A program made the position numbers and the translations under genes. This document shows, piece by piece, positions 35,682 through 43,669 of a stretch of 64,000 nucleotides of DNA. Position 1 is the first letter of the stretch. The number at the start of each line of letters is the position of its first letter. The notes beneath the pieces were generated by a model, which saw only the letters and a list, made by a program, of their open reading frames with translations, did not search any database and was not told where the DNA came from. Source of the DNA: Sphingobacterium sp. UBA4616 (GTDB lineage: Bacteria; Bacteroidota; Bacteroidia; Sphingobacteriales; Sphingobacteriaceae); NCBI GenBank assembly GCA_002386525.1, contig DGIS01000021.1:62001-126000 (forward strand). The letters run 5' to 3'.

Positions 35682-36257
35682 ATGCGAAAGATTGGTTTGT
35701 TCTTCGGATCTTTTAATCCAGTGCACATAGGGCATTTGATTATAGCCAATTATATGGCCAATTTTACTGGGTTGGATGAAGTTTGGTTTGTGGTCTCTCC
35801 ACAGAATCCATTTAAAAAGAAATCCACCTTGGCAGATCCCTACGACCGATTAGAAATGTTAAATCTAGCATTGGAAGACTGTGATCATCTGCGGGTCTGT
35901 GATGTTGAGTTCCATTTACCAATACCGTCCTATACAATTGATACATTAACACATCTTAAAGAAAAATATCCAAACAGGGAATTTGTACTGCTCATGGGAC
36001 AAGATAATTTGGATTCTTTAGCGAAGTGGAAAAATGCAGATATTATCTTGCGTGATTATCAGATTTATGTTTACCCAAGGCCTGGGTACGACACTGAAAA
36101 ATTTAGAGACCACCCCGCTATCACACTGACAGACACGCCATTAATGGAGTTGTCATCTACTTTTTTGCGAAGAGCCATTAAAGAAAATAAAAATATTCAA
36201 TTTTTTACACCTCAAAAGGTGATTGAGTTTATCGATAAAAAAGGTTTATATTCTTAA
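35682..36257 (+). CDS. nadD: Nicotinate-nucleotide adenylyltransferase NadD
   Basis: 191 residues. NadD adenylylates nicotinate mononucleotide to deamido-NAD, downstream of the quinolinate made by NadB and NadA. The nucleotidyltransferase signature GSFNPVHIGH is at 9-18. WFVVSPQNPFKKKSTLADPYDRLEML, LMGQDNLDSLAKWKNADIIL and the C-terminal SSTFLRRAI motif follow. It is the third gene of the yicC-gmk-nadD operon and ends in a terminator. Confidence 0.97.
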   Translation: MRKIGLFFGSFNPVHIGHLIIANYMANFTGLDEVWFVVSPQNPFKKKSTLADPYDRLEMLNLALEDCDHLRVCDVEFHLPIPSYTIDTLTHLKEKYPNREFVLLMGQDNLDSLAKWKNADIILRDYQIYVYPRPGYDTEKFRDHPAITLTDTPLMELSSTFLRRAIKENKNIQFFTPQKVIEFIDKKGLYS

Positions 36258-36286
36258 TATAGAAAGGTATACATAAAATATACTGT

Positions 36287-36310
36287 CCCCGGGTTTCATG
36301 AAATCCGGGG
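36287..36310 (+). terminator. Terminator of the yicC-gmk-nadD operon
   Basis: Stem CCCCGG/CCGGGG, extended by inner TTTCATGAAA pairing, then CTTTTTTC. Confidence 0.88.
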
Positions 36311-36442
36311 CTTTTTTCATCCGGAATGTGATCATTGTAAAAACGGTAGGCAGAATCAGAACCTAACGAATAATAGCATATAAAAGGAATAGTTTTTGTA
36401 GCAATAATTTCTTTATTTTTAAAGTATAAGAAATCATACGTT

Positions 36443-37198
36443 ATGAGAAGGGGACTTTTATTTTTTATTTCTTTCCTGTGTTGGATGAATGTTTCTGCGC
36501 AAACGGCTCAAGAGGATGAAAATGGCCTTTATATGGATCCTGCTGCGATTGAGATGCGTAGTAAAATGACCATACCACCCTATGGTCTGACCAAAGTAAA
36601 GGCATTAATTGCCAAGATTATCCCTGAGGAAGATAACGAAACAACCGATGCCAGTATAAATGCAATTCCAGCAACGGATTTCAGCAGGTTATCACTGCGC
36701 GAAAAGTTTACCTATACCATGATTCATGCAGAGCTATATGCGCAGAATTGTGCTATACCTGAATATCAGACTCAAGTTGACAAAAAAATATTTGGAACAT
36801 TATTGGACGGTTTTAATGAAACTTCCTGGTCACAAAGGCAGACCGATTTTTTAAATGAAAATAGGGATTCTGTAATGAAGCTTATCCAGGAATCTGTGCT
36901 CCGGAGCAAAAGAATGGGAGTAAATTACAAACATGCACTAGTGGAGATCAATGCTTGGGAAATGATTCCTTTTATTATTGATTATGCCAAGAAAACACCA
37001 AAAGATAAAGATGCATTGACATTGCTGATGTTACTCATGAAGCGTGGCGAATATCAGGAATTTACAACGTCTACCTCTTTTAAAAAGCTATATGGTGATA
37101 ATAGTAATTATTACGCTTATCTAAACTATAATAAAGAGAATGAAGCTTTGATCTTTAAACGGGCTTTGAATTATTACAAAGATAGAAAAGGTAAATAA
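36443..37198 (+). CDS. Secreted protein of unknown function
   Basis: 251 residues with a signal peptide (MRRGLLFFISFLCWMNVSAQ). The mature part is predominantly helical in look, with evenly spaced hydrophobic residues (LSLREKFTYTMIHAELYAQNC; DALTLLMLLMKRGEYQEF) that could be repeat helices. Two Cys lie outside the signal peptide region at most, and I see no catalytic motif. I do not recognise the family. It is followed by another secreted protein gene, but 98 bases separate them. Confidence 0.7.
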   Translation: MRRGLLFFISFLCWMNVSAQTAQEDENGLYMDPAAIEMRSKMTIPPYGLTKVKALIAKIIPEEDNETTDASINAIPATDFSRLSLREKFTYTMIHAELYAQNCAIPEYQTQVDKKIFGTLLDGFNETSWSQRQTDFLNENRDSVMKLIQESVLRSKRMGVNYKHALVEINAWEMIPFIIDYAKKTPKDKDALTLLMLLMKRGEYQEFTTSTSFKKLYGDNSNYYAYLNYNKENEALIFKRALNYYKDRKGK

Positions 37199-37295
37199 GC
37201 GATTCGGTTTTAAGAACCGCAGTAAGATTAATAGGGTCAAATAAGAGGTATAGTATAGAAGCCGTGAAAGTATGTTATAACGAATGCTAAGGAGT

Positions 37296-38159
37296 ATGAA
37301 AAAGCTGTTCTATGCGATCGGTTTGATCTTTTTATATCTCCACTGTGGTGCTCAAGCCGGAAAATATATCCAAATTCCAGCAGGAAATTATCATCTGGGT
37401 GAAGTAAGCAGTATAGAGAATCCCAAAAGGGTTGTACATATTGAATCGTTTTGGATCTCGAAGTTTGAGCTGACAAACGCCGAATTTGAGAAATTTATTC
37501 TGGCTACAGGCTATAAGACCTTAGCAGAACGTTATCAAAATGCCATGGTCTTTGAGCCTGGCTTAGGGGAGTTTCGTTGGCTACAGGATAGTACGGCTTA
37601 TTGGCGCTTTCCTAACGGTATAAGTCGCGGCGGAATCGAAACCAAAATGGATCACCCTGTTACCTGTATCTCCTATAAAGATGTGCTGGCCTATTGTACA
37701 TGGGCAGATTGCAGATTGCCCTCGTTTGACGAATGGGAGGTGGCGGCTAGGGCAGGAAGCGAAGGACGCTATTTCGACGGTTTCACTAAGGAAAATATGG
37801 GCGATTATGCAAATGTTTGGCATGGAAAAGATCATTTGAAGGCCGATTATTCCGATGGTTATCTCTATACTTCACCTGTTGGAAAATTCAAACCCAATCC
37901 GTTGGGACTTTATGATATCTTCGGAAATGTCTTTGAGTTTTGCACTGGAAGACTTGAAAGAGATGGCGACCGTTCTGTTGCCCACGCCCGTGGAGGCTCT
38001 TGGTGGTGTAGTAAAAATAGCTGTGCAGCTTTCAATACCGTTTATATAGGTTCTGTAAATCCAAATGCATCATTTAGCAACCTGGGATTTAGAACCGCAA
38101 AAAACTTTCATGATTCCTTTGGATCAAAAACGGGCATGAAAGTTCGTGATGGCCTTTAA
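37296..38159 (+). CDS. Secreted SUMF1 / formylglycine-generating-enzyme-like protein
   Basis: 287 residues from ATG at 37296; the ORF can extend four codons upstream (37284), but the signal peptide MKKLFYAIGLIFLYLHCGAQ starts here. The FGE-sulfatase domain is clear: IQIPAGNYHLGE, ESFWISKFELTNAEFEKFI, DHPVTCISYKDVLAYCTWADCRLPSFDEWEVAARAG, GLYDIFGNVFEFCTG, and ARGGSWW with a final GFRTAK. GldJ/GldK-type proteins share the fold. A sulfatase partner is not in the window, so the function is open. An FGE-type copper site (Cys pair) is not established. Confidence 0.87.
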   Translation: MKKLFYAIGLIFLYLHCGAQAGKYIQIPAGNYHLGEVSSIENPKRVVHIESFWISKFELTNAEFEKFILATGYKTLAERYQNAMVFEPGLGEFRWLQDSTAYWRFPNGISRGGIETKMDHPVTCISYKDVLAYCTWADCRLPSFDEWEVAARAGSEGRYFDGFTKENMGDYANVWHGKDHLKADYSDGYLYTSPVGKFKPNPLGLYDIFGNVFEFCTGRLERDGDRSVAHARGGSWWCSKNSCAAFNTVYIGSVNPNASFSNLGFRTAKNFHDSFGSKTGMKVRDGL

Positions 38160-38182
38160 AAACAGACACTTTCAGAAAAAAA

Positions 38183-38204
38183 GCCTTTATCCCGAGAGAT
38201 AAAG
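38183..38204. terminator. Weak bidirectional terminator between the SUMF1-like gene and kduD
   Basis: Stem CTTTATC/GATAAAG with CCGAGA loop, A-run on the left and TTTT on the right, between convergent genes. Confidence 0.65.
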
Positions 38205-38241
38205 ACTTTTAAAACAAACTAATCTAATATCGATTGATCAT

Positions 38242-39012
38242 TTATCTCCCCATCCAGCCACCATCTACGGTAAGGATGGTTCCATGAACATAGTCTGAAG
38301 CTCTGGAAGCAAGGAATACCGCCGGTCCTTTGAAATCTTCCGGTGTTCCCCAGCGGCCAGCAGGGATACGACTCAAAATGGACTTCGAACGTTCGGGATC
38401 TTCTCTAAGGGCCTCGGTATTGTCGGTAGCAATATAGCCTGGGGCGAATCCGTTTACATTGACACCTTTGGATGCCCACTCATTAGCAAAAGCCTTTACC
38501 ATAGATCCTATGGCTCCTTTCGAGGCAGCATATCCCGGAACATTGATGCCCCCTTGGAAAGTTAATAAAGACGCTGTAAATATGATCTTTCCAGTTCCAC
38601 GTGAAATCATATCCTTTCCAATTTCACGGGTTAATATAAATTGTGCATTTTGATTGATTTCGATGATTTCATCCCAGTATTCATCCGGATGTTCAGCGGC
38701 TGGTTTTCGGAGTATATTTCCAGCATTGTTACACAGAATATCGATCGTTGGATGGTCTGATTTTACTTTTTCAATAAAGCTGTAAAGGGCTGTCCGCTTA
38801 GAAAAATCGCACTGATAGGCATAGAAATTTTTTCCCAATGCTCTTACGGATTTTTCTACTGCAGAGCCTTCAATTTCTAAGGTCGCTGAGACCCCAATAA
38901 TATCTGCTCCGGCTTCAGCCAATGCCTCGGCGATTGCCTTGCCAATTCCTCTTTTGCAGCCAGTCACCAAGGCTACTTTTCCACTCAAGTCAAAAGATTG
39001 CAGTATGGACAT
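38242..39012 (-). CDS. kduD: 2-dehydro-3-deoxy-D-gluconate 5-dehydrogenase KduD
   Basis: 256-residue short-chain dehydrogenase. KduD reduces 2,5-diketo-3-deoxygluconate to KDG in unsaturated uronate breakdown. The cofactor motif TGCKRGIG is at 17-24, NNAG at 95-98, and the catalytic triad is Ser148, Tyr161, Lys165 (YAASK). The KduD-like end TVDGGWMGR is present. Its identity is supported by kduI two genes upstream. It overlaps the DUF4861 gene by one base (stop/start), so the three genes form one operon. Confidence 0.92.
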   Translation of the reverse strand: MSILQSFDLSGKVALVTGCKRGIGKAIAEALAEAGADIIGVSATLEIEGSAVEKSVRALGKNFYAYQCDFSKRTALYSFIEKVKSDHPTIDILCNNAGNILRKPAAEHPDEYWDEIIEINQNAQFILTREIGKDMISRGTGKIIFTASLLTFQGGINVPGYAASKGAIGSMVKAFANEWASKGVNVNGFAPGYIATDNTEALREDPERSKSILSRIPAGRWGTPEDFKGPAVFLASRASDYVHGTILTVDGGWMGR

Positions 39013-40133
39013 TATTTTGAATATTTTATTGTTAAGGGTTGATCTAAATTATTTCTGAATGTTTTGACATAGGACTGCCACTGGTCAAAACTTGTTATTT
39101 TACCAGCTTTGTTGAAGGCAGCACCTGCAAAATAAATAAGAGGTTTATTGTTTTTGACCGTTGTCGCTAGTAAAAATTGTTTTGGGCTATCCTTAAAAAC
39201 ATACTTTACACTTGGAAGAATAACTGCAGTGCCTGTAATCTTGTCTCCTTCGGCAGGTTCCCAATAGGCTAAAATGCCATTTTTTTCATCGTTTAAAACC
39301 TGAGGTTTTTCCTCTTTTCTTTTAGCGATTCCCACAACAACTGGAGTCGAACCCGACGTTGTGTTTTTGACCGAATAGCTTATTTTATTCAACTGGCTGC
39401 CAGCATCTAAAGAAATCGTTTTTTCAACTTGTAATTGCTGGCCTTTTACACGCTCAGGCTCATGAATAAGTTTGAATGTAGTGCGTAATGGACCATTATC
39501 TAATACCTCGTACTGGCGATAATGTTTATGGTACACGACCTCTTCGCCAAAGAATGGCGTTGCGTCGCCAACCCCTAAAGTTTGTCCGACGGAATAATAG
39601 TCTAAGCCTTTTCCGTGATCAGCATGATAATCGCCGGTTTTATACCATTCGTCAATAACAAGATCATTGGTCCGTTTTGCCCAAAAGTCAAAACCTTGTG
39701 CATCTTCGGAGGTACCCTCTAGTGCCTTTCCATAGGCTCTGAATGCTGCAATGTCATTTTCCCAAGCAAAATCATCCTTCCGCTCGGGGATATATCTCGC
39801 GTAGGTTTTGGAGGCGAATGCTGTGGGCTTACTGCCATTCACCCCAAATGTCAAGGAACTTTTGGGTGCGATGGCTACCTGGATCAAGACGTTTTGTACA
39901 GTGGTCTTTCCTAATTTTTCAAGCTGATAAGCGAATTCTTTTTGATCCTTATCGACAATTGTAAACACACCACCTTTTAGATCGAAATGTTTTTCGAAGG
40001 TTGTATAGGGAATACTGATCAGCTCCGTTCTAGTGCTAGCACTGGGGTTGCTTACAGTAATTGTTTTGTTATTCTGCGATAAGGCAACCGTTGAAAGCCC
40101 AAGCGCTAAACTTAATACGAATAATTTTTTCAT
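39012..40133 (-). CDS. DUF4861 family secreted protein in the uronate operon
   Basis: 373 residues with a signal peptide (MKKLFVLSLALGLSTVALSQ). The mature protein is beta-rich (VSNPSASTRTELISIPYTTFEKHFDLKGGVFTIVDKDQKEFAYQLEKLG) and matches my memory of DUF4861, often encoded beside pectin and uronate genes. The LIYFAGAAFNKAGKITSFDQWQSYVKTFRNNLDQPLTIKY end is typical. No catalytic role is known to me. It lies between kduI and kduD, 1 base from each, so a part in uronate or pectin-fragment handling is likely. Confidence 0.82.
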   Translation of the reverse strand: MKKLFVLSLALGLSTVALSQNNKTITVSNPSASTRTELISIPYTTFEKHFDLKGGVFTIVDKDQKEFAYQLEKLGKTTVQNVLIQVAIAPKSSLTFGVNGSKPTAFASKTYARYIPERKDDFAWENDIAAFRAYGKALEGTSEDAQGFDFWAKRTNDLVIDEWYKTGDYHADHGKGLDYYSVGQTLGVGDATPFFGEEVVYHKHYRQYEVLDNGPLRTTFKLIHEPERVKGQQLQVEKTISLDAGSQLNKISYSVKNTTSGSTPVVVGIAKRKEEKPQVLNDEKNGILAYWEPAEGDKITGTAVILPSVKYVFKDSPKQFLLATTVKNNKPLIYFAGAAFNKAGKITSFDQWQSYVKTFRNNLDQPLTIKYSK

Positions 40134-40134
40134 A

Positions 40135-40980
40135 TCACTTCAATTCTGTAATAGCACATTTGTCCATATCATCATAATCTAGATTTTCGCCGGCCATGCC
40201 CCATATGAAGGTGTAATTTGAAGTGCCCGCTCCTGAGTGAATAGACCATGGCGGTGAAATGACAGCTTGATCGTTTTGCATCCAAATATGTCTTGTTTCA
40301 TCAATAGGCCCCATAAAATGCGATACAGCCTGTCCTTCGGGTAATTCAAAATAGAAATAAACTTCCATACGACGATCATGTGTATGCGATGGCATGGTAT
40401 TCCATACGGACCCAGGCTTCAACTCGGTCATCCCCATCTGCAACTGACAAGTTTGTACCACTTTGTTTAATAACATCTGATTAATTGTACGGTGGTTGGA
40501 TGTTTCTAATGATCCCAATTCTATTTTATTTGCATCTTCTTTCGTTACTTTTTTAGTGGGGTAACTGCAATGTGCAGGTGTCGAGTTTAAATAGAACTTT
40601 GCGGGCTGCGCCGCATCTTTGCTTGAAAAATATACTTCCTGAGCTCCCTGACCAACATAGAGCGCTTCTTTGGTATTCAGATCGTAGGTAACGCCGTCAA
40701 CTTCGACCTGGCCGTTTCCTCCGACATTGATAATGCCCAATTCTCTTCTCGAAAGGAAGTAAGGTTCTTTTAATAATGCCGAGATGGTCTCTAATTTGAT
40801 TTTTGAACTGACAGGCATCGCCCCCCCAGCCATATAGCGGTCATAGTGGGTATAGACAAAATTAATTTTATCTGCTTCAAAAACTTTTTCAATTAGAAAA
40901 TTTTCTCTTAATCCTTGTGTGTCTAAAGTTTTGTATTCTTTGGGCCCTATTGCATAGCGGGATTCAAAATTAACGCTCAT
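40135..40980 (-). CDS. kduI: 5-dehydro-4-deoxy-D-glucuronate isomerase KduI
   Basis: 281 residues, a cupin-type aldose-ketose isomerase that turns 5-keto-4-deoxyuronate (from unsaturated uronates of pectin or glycosaminoglycan) into 2,5-diketo-3-deoxygluconate, the substrate of KduD. Zinc ligands His199, His201, Glu206 and His248 are visible in HTHDRRMEVYF and PPWSIHSGAG, matching E. coli KduI with a constant three-residue offset. It is first in the operon kduI-DUF4861-kduD. No polysaccharide lyase is in the window. Confidence 0.96.
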   Translation of the reverse strand: MSVNFESRYAIGPKEYKTLDTQGLRENFLIEKVFEADKINFVYTHYDRYMAGGAMPVSSKIKLETISALLKEPYFLSRRELGIINVGGNGQVEVDGVTYDLNTKEALYVGQGAQEVYFSSKDAAQPAKFYLNSTPAHCSYPTKKVTKEDANKIELGSLETSNHRTINQMLLNKVVQTCQLQMGMTELKPGSVWNTMPSHTHDRRMEVYFYFELPEGQAVSHFMGPIDETRHIWMQNDQAVISPPWSIHSGAGTSNYTFIWGMAGENLDYDDMDKCAITELK

Positions 40981-41164
40981 AACTGAATTATTTTCTTTGT
41001 TTGAATGCTAAATTTAAGGCTAATATTTATCAATAACGATACAATGTTACGCAAACGATGTCGTAGCACCGTTAGGTTTCAATTTTGCTCAGCATGCTCC
41101 TATTTAACTACCGGATGTCTGTCTAGCAACTTAATACCAATTCCTATATTAACAAGGAAATAAC

Positions 41165-41237
41165 GGGGGGATTACAGGGGGTTAACAGGGGGTTAGCAGG
41201 GGTATAGCCCTGTTAACCCCCTGCTAAAACCCTGTAA
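41165..41237. repeat. GC-rich palindromic array of 11-base repeats
   Basis: Three units of the type GGTTAnCAGGG run forward (41169-41200), then three inverted units (41208-41237). A perfect 16-base inverted repeat pairs 41175-41190 with 41208-41223, and TTACAGGG at 41172-41179 pairs with CCCTGTAA at 41230-41237. It lies in the 467-base noncoding gap between kduI and surE; I see nothing else in that gap except ordinary leader sequence. Confidence 0.85.
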
Positions 41238-41446
41238 CGTGGATGTCATAGGGGTGTTAATGTCGAATTTGGTGTTAATTTGATAGGATGTTGGTCGTAA
41301 TCGTATAGTTAAAAAGAATAATTGATGGTTGTATGAATATTATTTACATCTCGGTTTCAGATTTACTAACTTCGTAAATGGGAAAGAAGAACTATCGGAA
41401 TAATGTCGATATGCGCTATGAACAGAAGAATAAAAATAATTTACAT

Positions 41447-42247
41447 ATGAAGCCCAATATTTTAGTTGTTAATGACGATGGTATCACAGCCCCAGGTATC
41501 AAGGTGTTGTTGGAGGAAATGCAGAAAATAGGAAATGTTGTCGTCGTTGCTCCAGATTCTGCACAATCTGGTATGGGGCACGCCATCACACTTGGCAGGC
41601 CGTTACGTTTAGATAAAATCAATTTATATGAAGGGGTTGAAATGTATCAGTGTTCAGGGACGCCGGTAGATTGTGTTAAGCTGGCTGTCAATAAAGTTTT
41701 CAAAGGTCAAAAGCCGGATATCTGTGTATCGGGCATTAATCATGGTCTCAATAATTCCATTAATGTTTTATATTCCGGCACCATGTCTGCTGCGGTAGAA
41801 GGAGCGATCGAAGGGATTCCTTCCATTGGCTTCTCGCTGGATAATTTTTCCCGTGATGCTGATTTTAGCCCTTGTAGGCCTTATGTGATATCTATTACTG
41901 AACAGGTACTGGCAAACGGCCTTCCTAAAAATACCCTGTTGAATGTCAATTTTCCACAAACTTCAAGTTTTAAAGGTATTAAAATTTGTAGGCAGGCTGG
42001 AGGGCATTGGGTCGAGGAGTTTGATGAACGTATTGATCCACATAATCGCGATTATTACTGGACAACGGGTAAATTTGTGTTGCAGGACAGGGGAGAAGAT
42101 ACCGATTGTTTTGCTTTAGCCAATGGCTATGTATCTGTTGTTCCTACACAGTTTGATATGACGGCGCATCATGCCATTCCTGAATTGAATTCGTGGAGTT
42201 TTGACCATCTTGAAGAAAAGAGTAGCAGTCGGAAACGTGAAAAATAA
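41447..42247 (+). CDS. surE: 5'/3'-nucleotidase SurE
   Basis: 266 residues from ATG at 41447; the upstream in-frame extension (from 41378) adds 23 basic, low-complexity residues outside the family. SurE hydrolyses nucleoside 5'- and 3'-monophosphates. The N-terminal NDDGITAPGI carries Asp10 and Asp11, and PDSAQSGMGHAIT holds Ser41; both sites bind the metal with the later Asn in SGINHGLNNS. CSGTPVDCVKLAV and LLNVNFP are standard. A small membrane protein gene overlaps its end. Confidence 0.95.
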   Translation: MKPNILVVNDDGITAPGIKVLLEEMQKIGNVVVVAPDSAQSGMGHAITLGRPLRLDKINLYEGVEMYQCSGTPVDCVKLAVNKVFKGQKPDICVSGINHGLNNSINVLYSGTMSAAVEGAIEGIPSIGFSLDNFSRDADFSPCRPYVISITEQVLANGLPKNTLLNVNFPQTSSFKGIKICRQAGGHWVEEFDERIDPHNRDYYWTTGKFVLQDRGEDTDCFALANGYVSVVPTQFDMTAHHAIPELNSWSFDHLEEKSSSRKREK

Positions 42248-42497
42248 TTTCTGGATAGGTTTGGGTATCGGTGCTGTATTTCCAGTATTGGCTCATATAT
42301 TGGTACGTTTCACGGATCTTGCACTTCACTTTTTACCCGAGAAGCCTATGGCTATCTATACCATAGCCGTACTGATAAATTTAGTGCTATTACGTTTTGC
42401 TTATCGGTCGGGAAGCGATCATCTTGGAAAGGGAATTATTGCAAGTACTTTCTTGGCGATGATTATCTATCTGATAACGCATAAAATAACGGTTTGA
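42237..42497 (+). CDS. Small hypothetical membrane protein
   Basis: 86 residues if read from GTG at 42237, which overlaps the surE stop by 11 bases; the longer frame from TTG at 42201 is unlikely. Three hydrophobic stretches (FWIGLGIGAVFPVLAHIL, MAIYTIAVLINLVLLRFAY, IIASTFLAMIIYLIT) suggest three membrane segments. I do not recognise the family. The overlap with surE and the start of mqnD 44 bases later suggest an operon. Confidence 0.6.
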   Translation: MKNNFWIGLGIGAVFPVLAHILVRFTDLALHFLPEKPMAIYTIAVLINLVLLRFAYRSGSDHLGKGIIASTFLAMIIYLITHKITV

Positions 42498-42543
42498 TTA
42501 AATCTGTAAAACTCATCGGATTGATGGGAAAAATTTGTACAAC

Positions 42544-43413
42544 ATGAAATTAACATTAGGATTTTCTCCATGCCCCAATGATACATTTATTTTTGATGCA
42601 TTGATTCATCATAAGATAGATACTAAGGGATTGGATTTTGAAGTGGAATATCACGATGTGGAGACCTTAAACTTAAAAGCTTTTCAAGGCGAGCTTGATA
42701 TTACCAAACTAAGTTATCATGCTTTTGCCTATGCTGTTGAGGACTATGAATTGCTCGATGCTGGGAGTGCTCTGGGCTTTGGTGTGGGGCCGATGCTAAT
42801 TACGAAAGATCCAATGATGGCGAAATCACTTCAACAAAAATTGGAACGGGCAGAAAGCATGGAAGCATTCGATCAATTGAAAGTTGGCTATCCAGGAAAA
42901 TATACAACGGCTAATTTTTTATTGAGCTTGGCTTTCCCCGAGTTGAAAAATAAAGTAGAACTGGTTTTTTCTGATATTGAAGGCGCCTTATTGGATGGTT
43001 CTATTGATTTAGGATTGATTATTCACGAAAATAGATTCACCTATGCGGAAAGAGGATTGCATAAAGTTGTCGATCTCGGGGACTATTGGGAGAAAACGAC
43101 AAAATTTCCGATTCCTCTTGGCGGAATCGTCGTCAAACGTAGTCTACCGGAAGAAGTGAAAGATACATTGAATACAATCTTGAAAGAAAGTGTGGAGTTT
43201 GCATTTGCCAATCCGAAGTCTGGTCTTGAGTTTATTCGCGCACATGCACAGGAAATGAGTGAAGAGGTGATGTACAAGCATATCGAACTTTATGTCAATA
43301 AATATTCAGTAGCGTTGGGTATTGAAGGACGTAACGCCATTACGAAGATGTTTGAAAAGGCTCAGGAGCTCGGTTTTATACCGAATTCAGAGAAAAAAAT
43401 ATTTTTGTCATAA
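42544..43413 (+). CDS. mqnD: 1,4-dihydroxy-6-naphthoate synthase MqnD
   Basis: 289 residues from ATG at 42544 (MKLTLGFSPCPNDTF). MqnD converts cyclic dehypoxanthinyl futalosine to 1,4-dihydroxy-6-naphthoate in the futalosine route to menaquinone. The fold is periplasmic-binding-protein-like: FSPCPNDTFIFDALIHHKID, GELDITKLSYHAFAYAVEDYELLDAGSALGFGVGPMLI, LGLIIHENRFTYAERGL and the central VGYPGKYTTANFLL block are typical. MqnA is a paralogue, but SPCPNDT and the tail favour MqnD. Other mqn genes are not nearby. Confidence 0.93.
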   Translation: MKLTLGFSPCPNDTFIFDALIHHKIDTKGLDFEVEYHDVETLNLKAFQGELDITKLSYHAFAYAVEDYELLDAGSALGFGVGPMLITKDPMMAKSLQQKLERAESMEAFDQLKVGYPGKYTTANFLLSLAFPELKNKVELVFSDIEGALLDGSIDLGLIIHENRFTYAERGLHKVVDLGDYWEKTTKFPIPLGGIVVKRSLPEEVKDTLNTILKESVEFAFANPKSGLEFIRAHAQEMSEEVMYKHIELYVNKYSVALGIEGRNAITKMFEKAQELGFIPNSEKKIFLS

Positions 43414-43580
43414 GTTGGTTGCTACCAATGGTAGTTATATTGTGTTCAAAAAAGCATGTAAAAAGCACGAAACGAACACAAATATATGTTGGACTACTGT
43501 TAGATTTAGGGAACTGACATTTTCAATAAAAATAACGTAAAAAAAATGGGTCTAAGCTGTTAGATATCATATCTAATAAC

Positions 43581-43588
43581 TAAATTTG
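43581..43588 (+). promoter_or_regulatory. -7 promoter box (TAAATTTG) ahead of secA
   Basis: TAnnTTTG match 82 bases before the secA ATG, in the 257-base gap after mqnD. Confidence 0.3.
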
Positions 43589-43669
43589 CCCGATTAGTGT
43601 CAAATTGTCTGCAATTTTACTTTGGAGTCATTATTGTACAAAATCTTAAGTTGAGATAGAAAAAAAATT

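Noticed and set aside
37204..37219. CGGTT/AACCG hairpin after the 36443 gene
   Set aside because: Short stem without a following T-run.
38593..38608. CACGTG-containing sequence in kduD resembling parS
   Set aside because: The right half-site ends in AAATC rather than AAAC or GAAC, and it lies in coding sequence.
42201..42236. TTG start giving a 98-residue membrane protein overlapping surE
   Set aside because: It would need a 47-base overlap with surE; GTG at 42237 gives a hydrophobic N-terminus and a normal short overlap.
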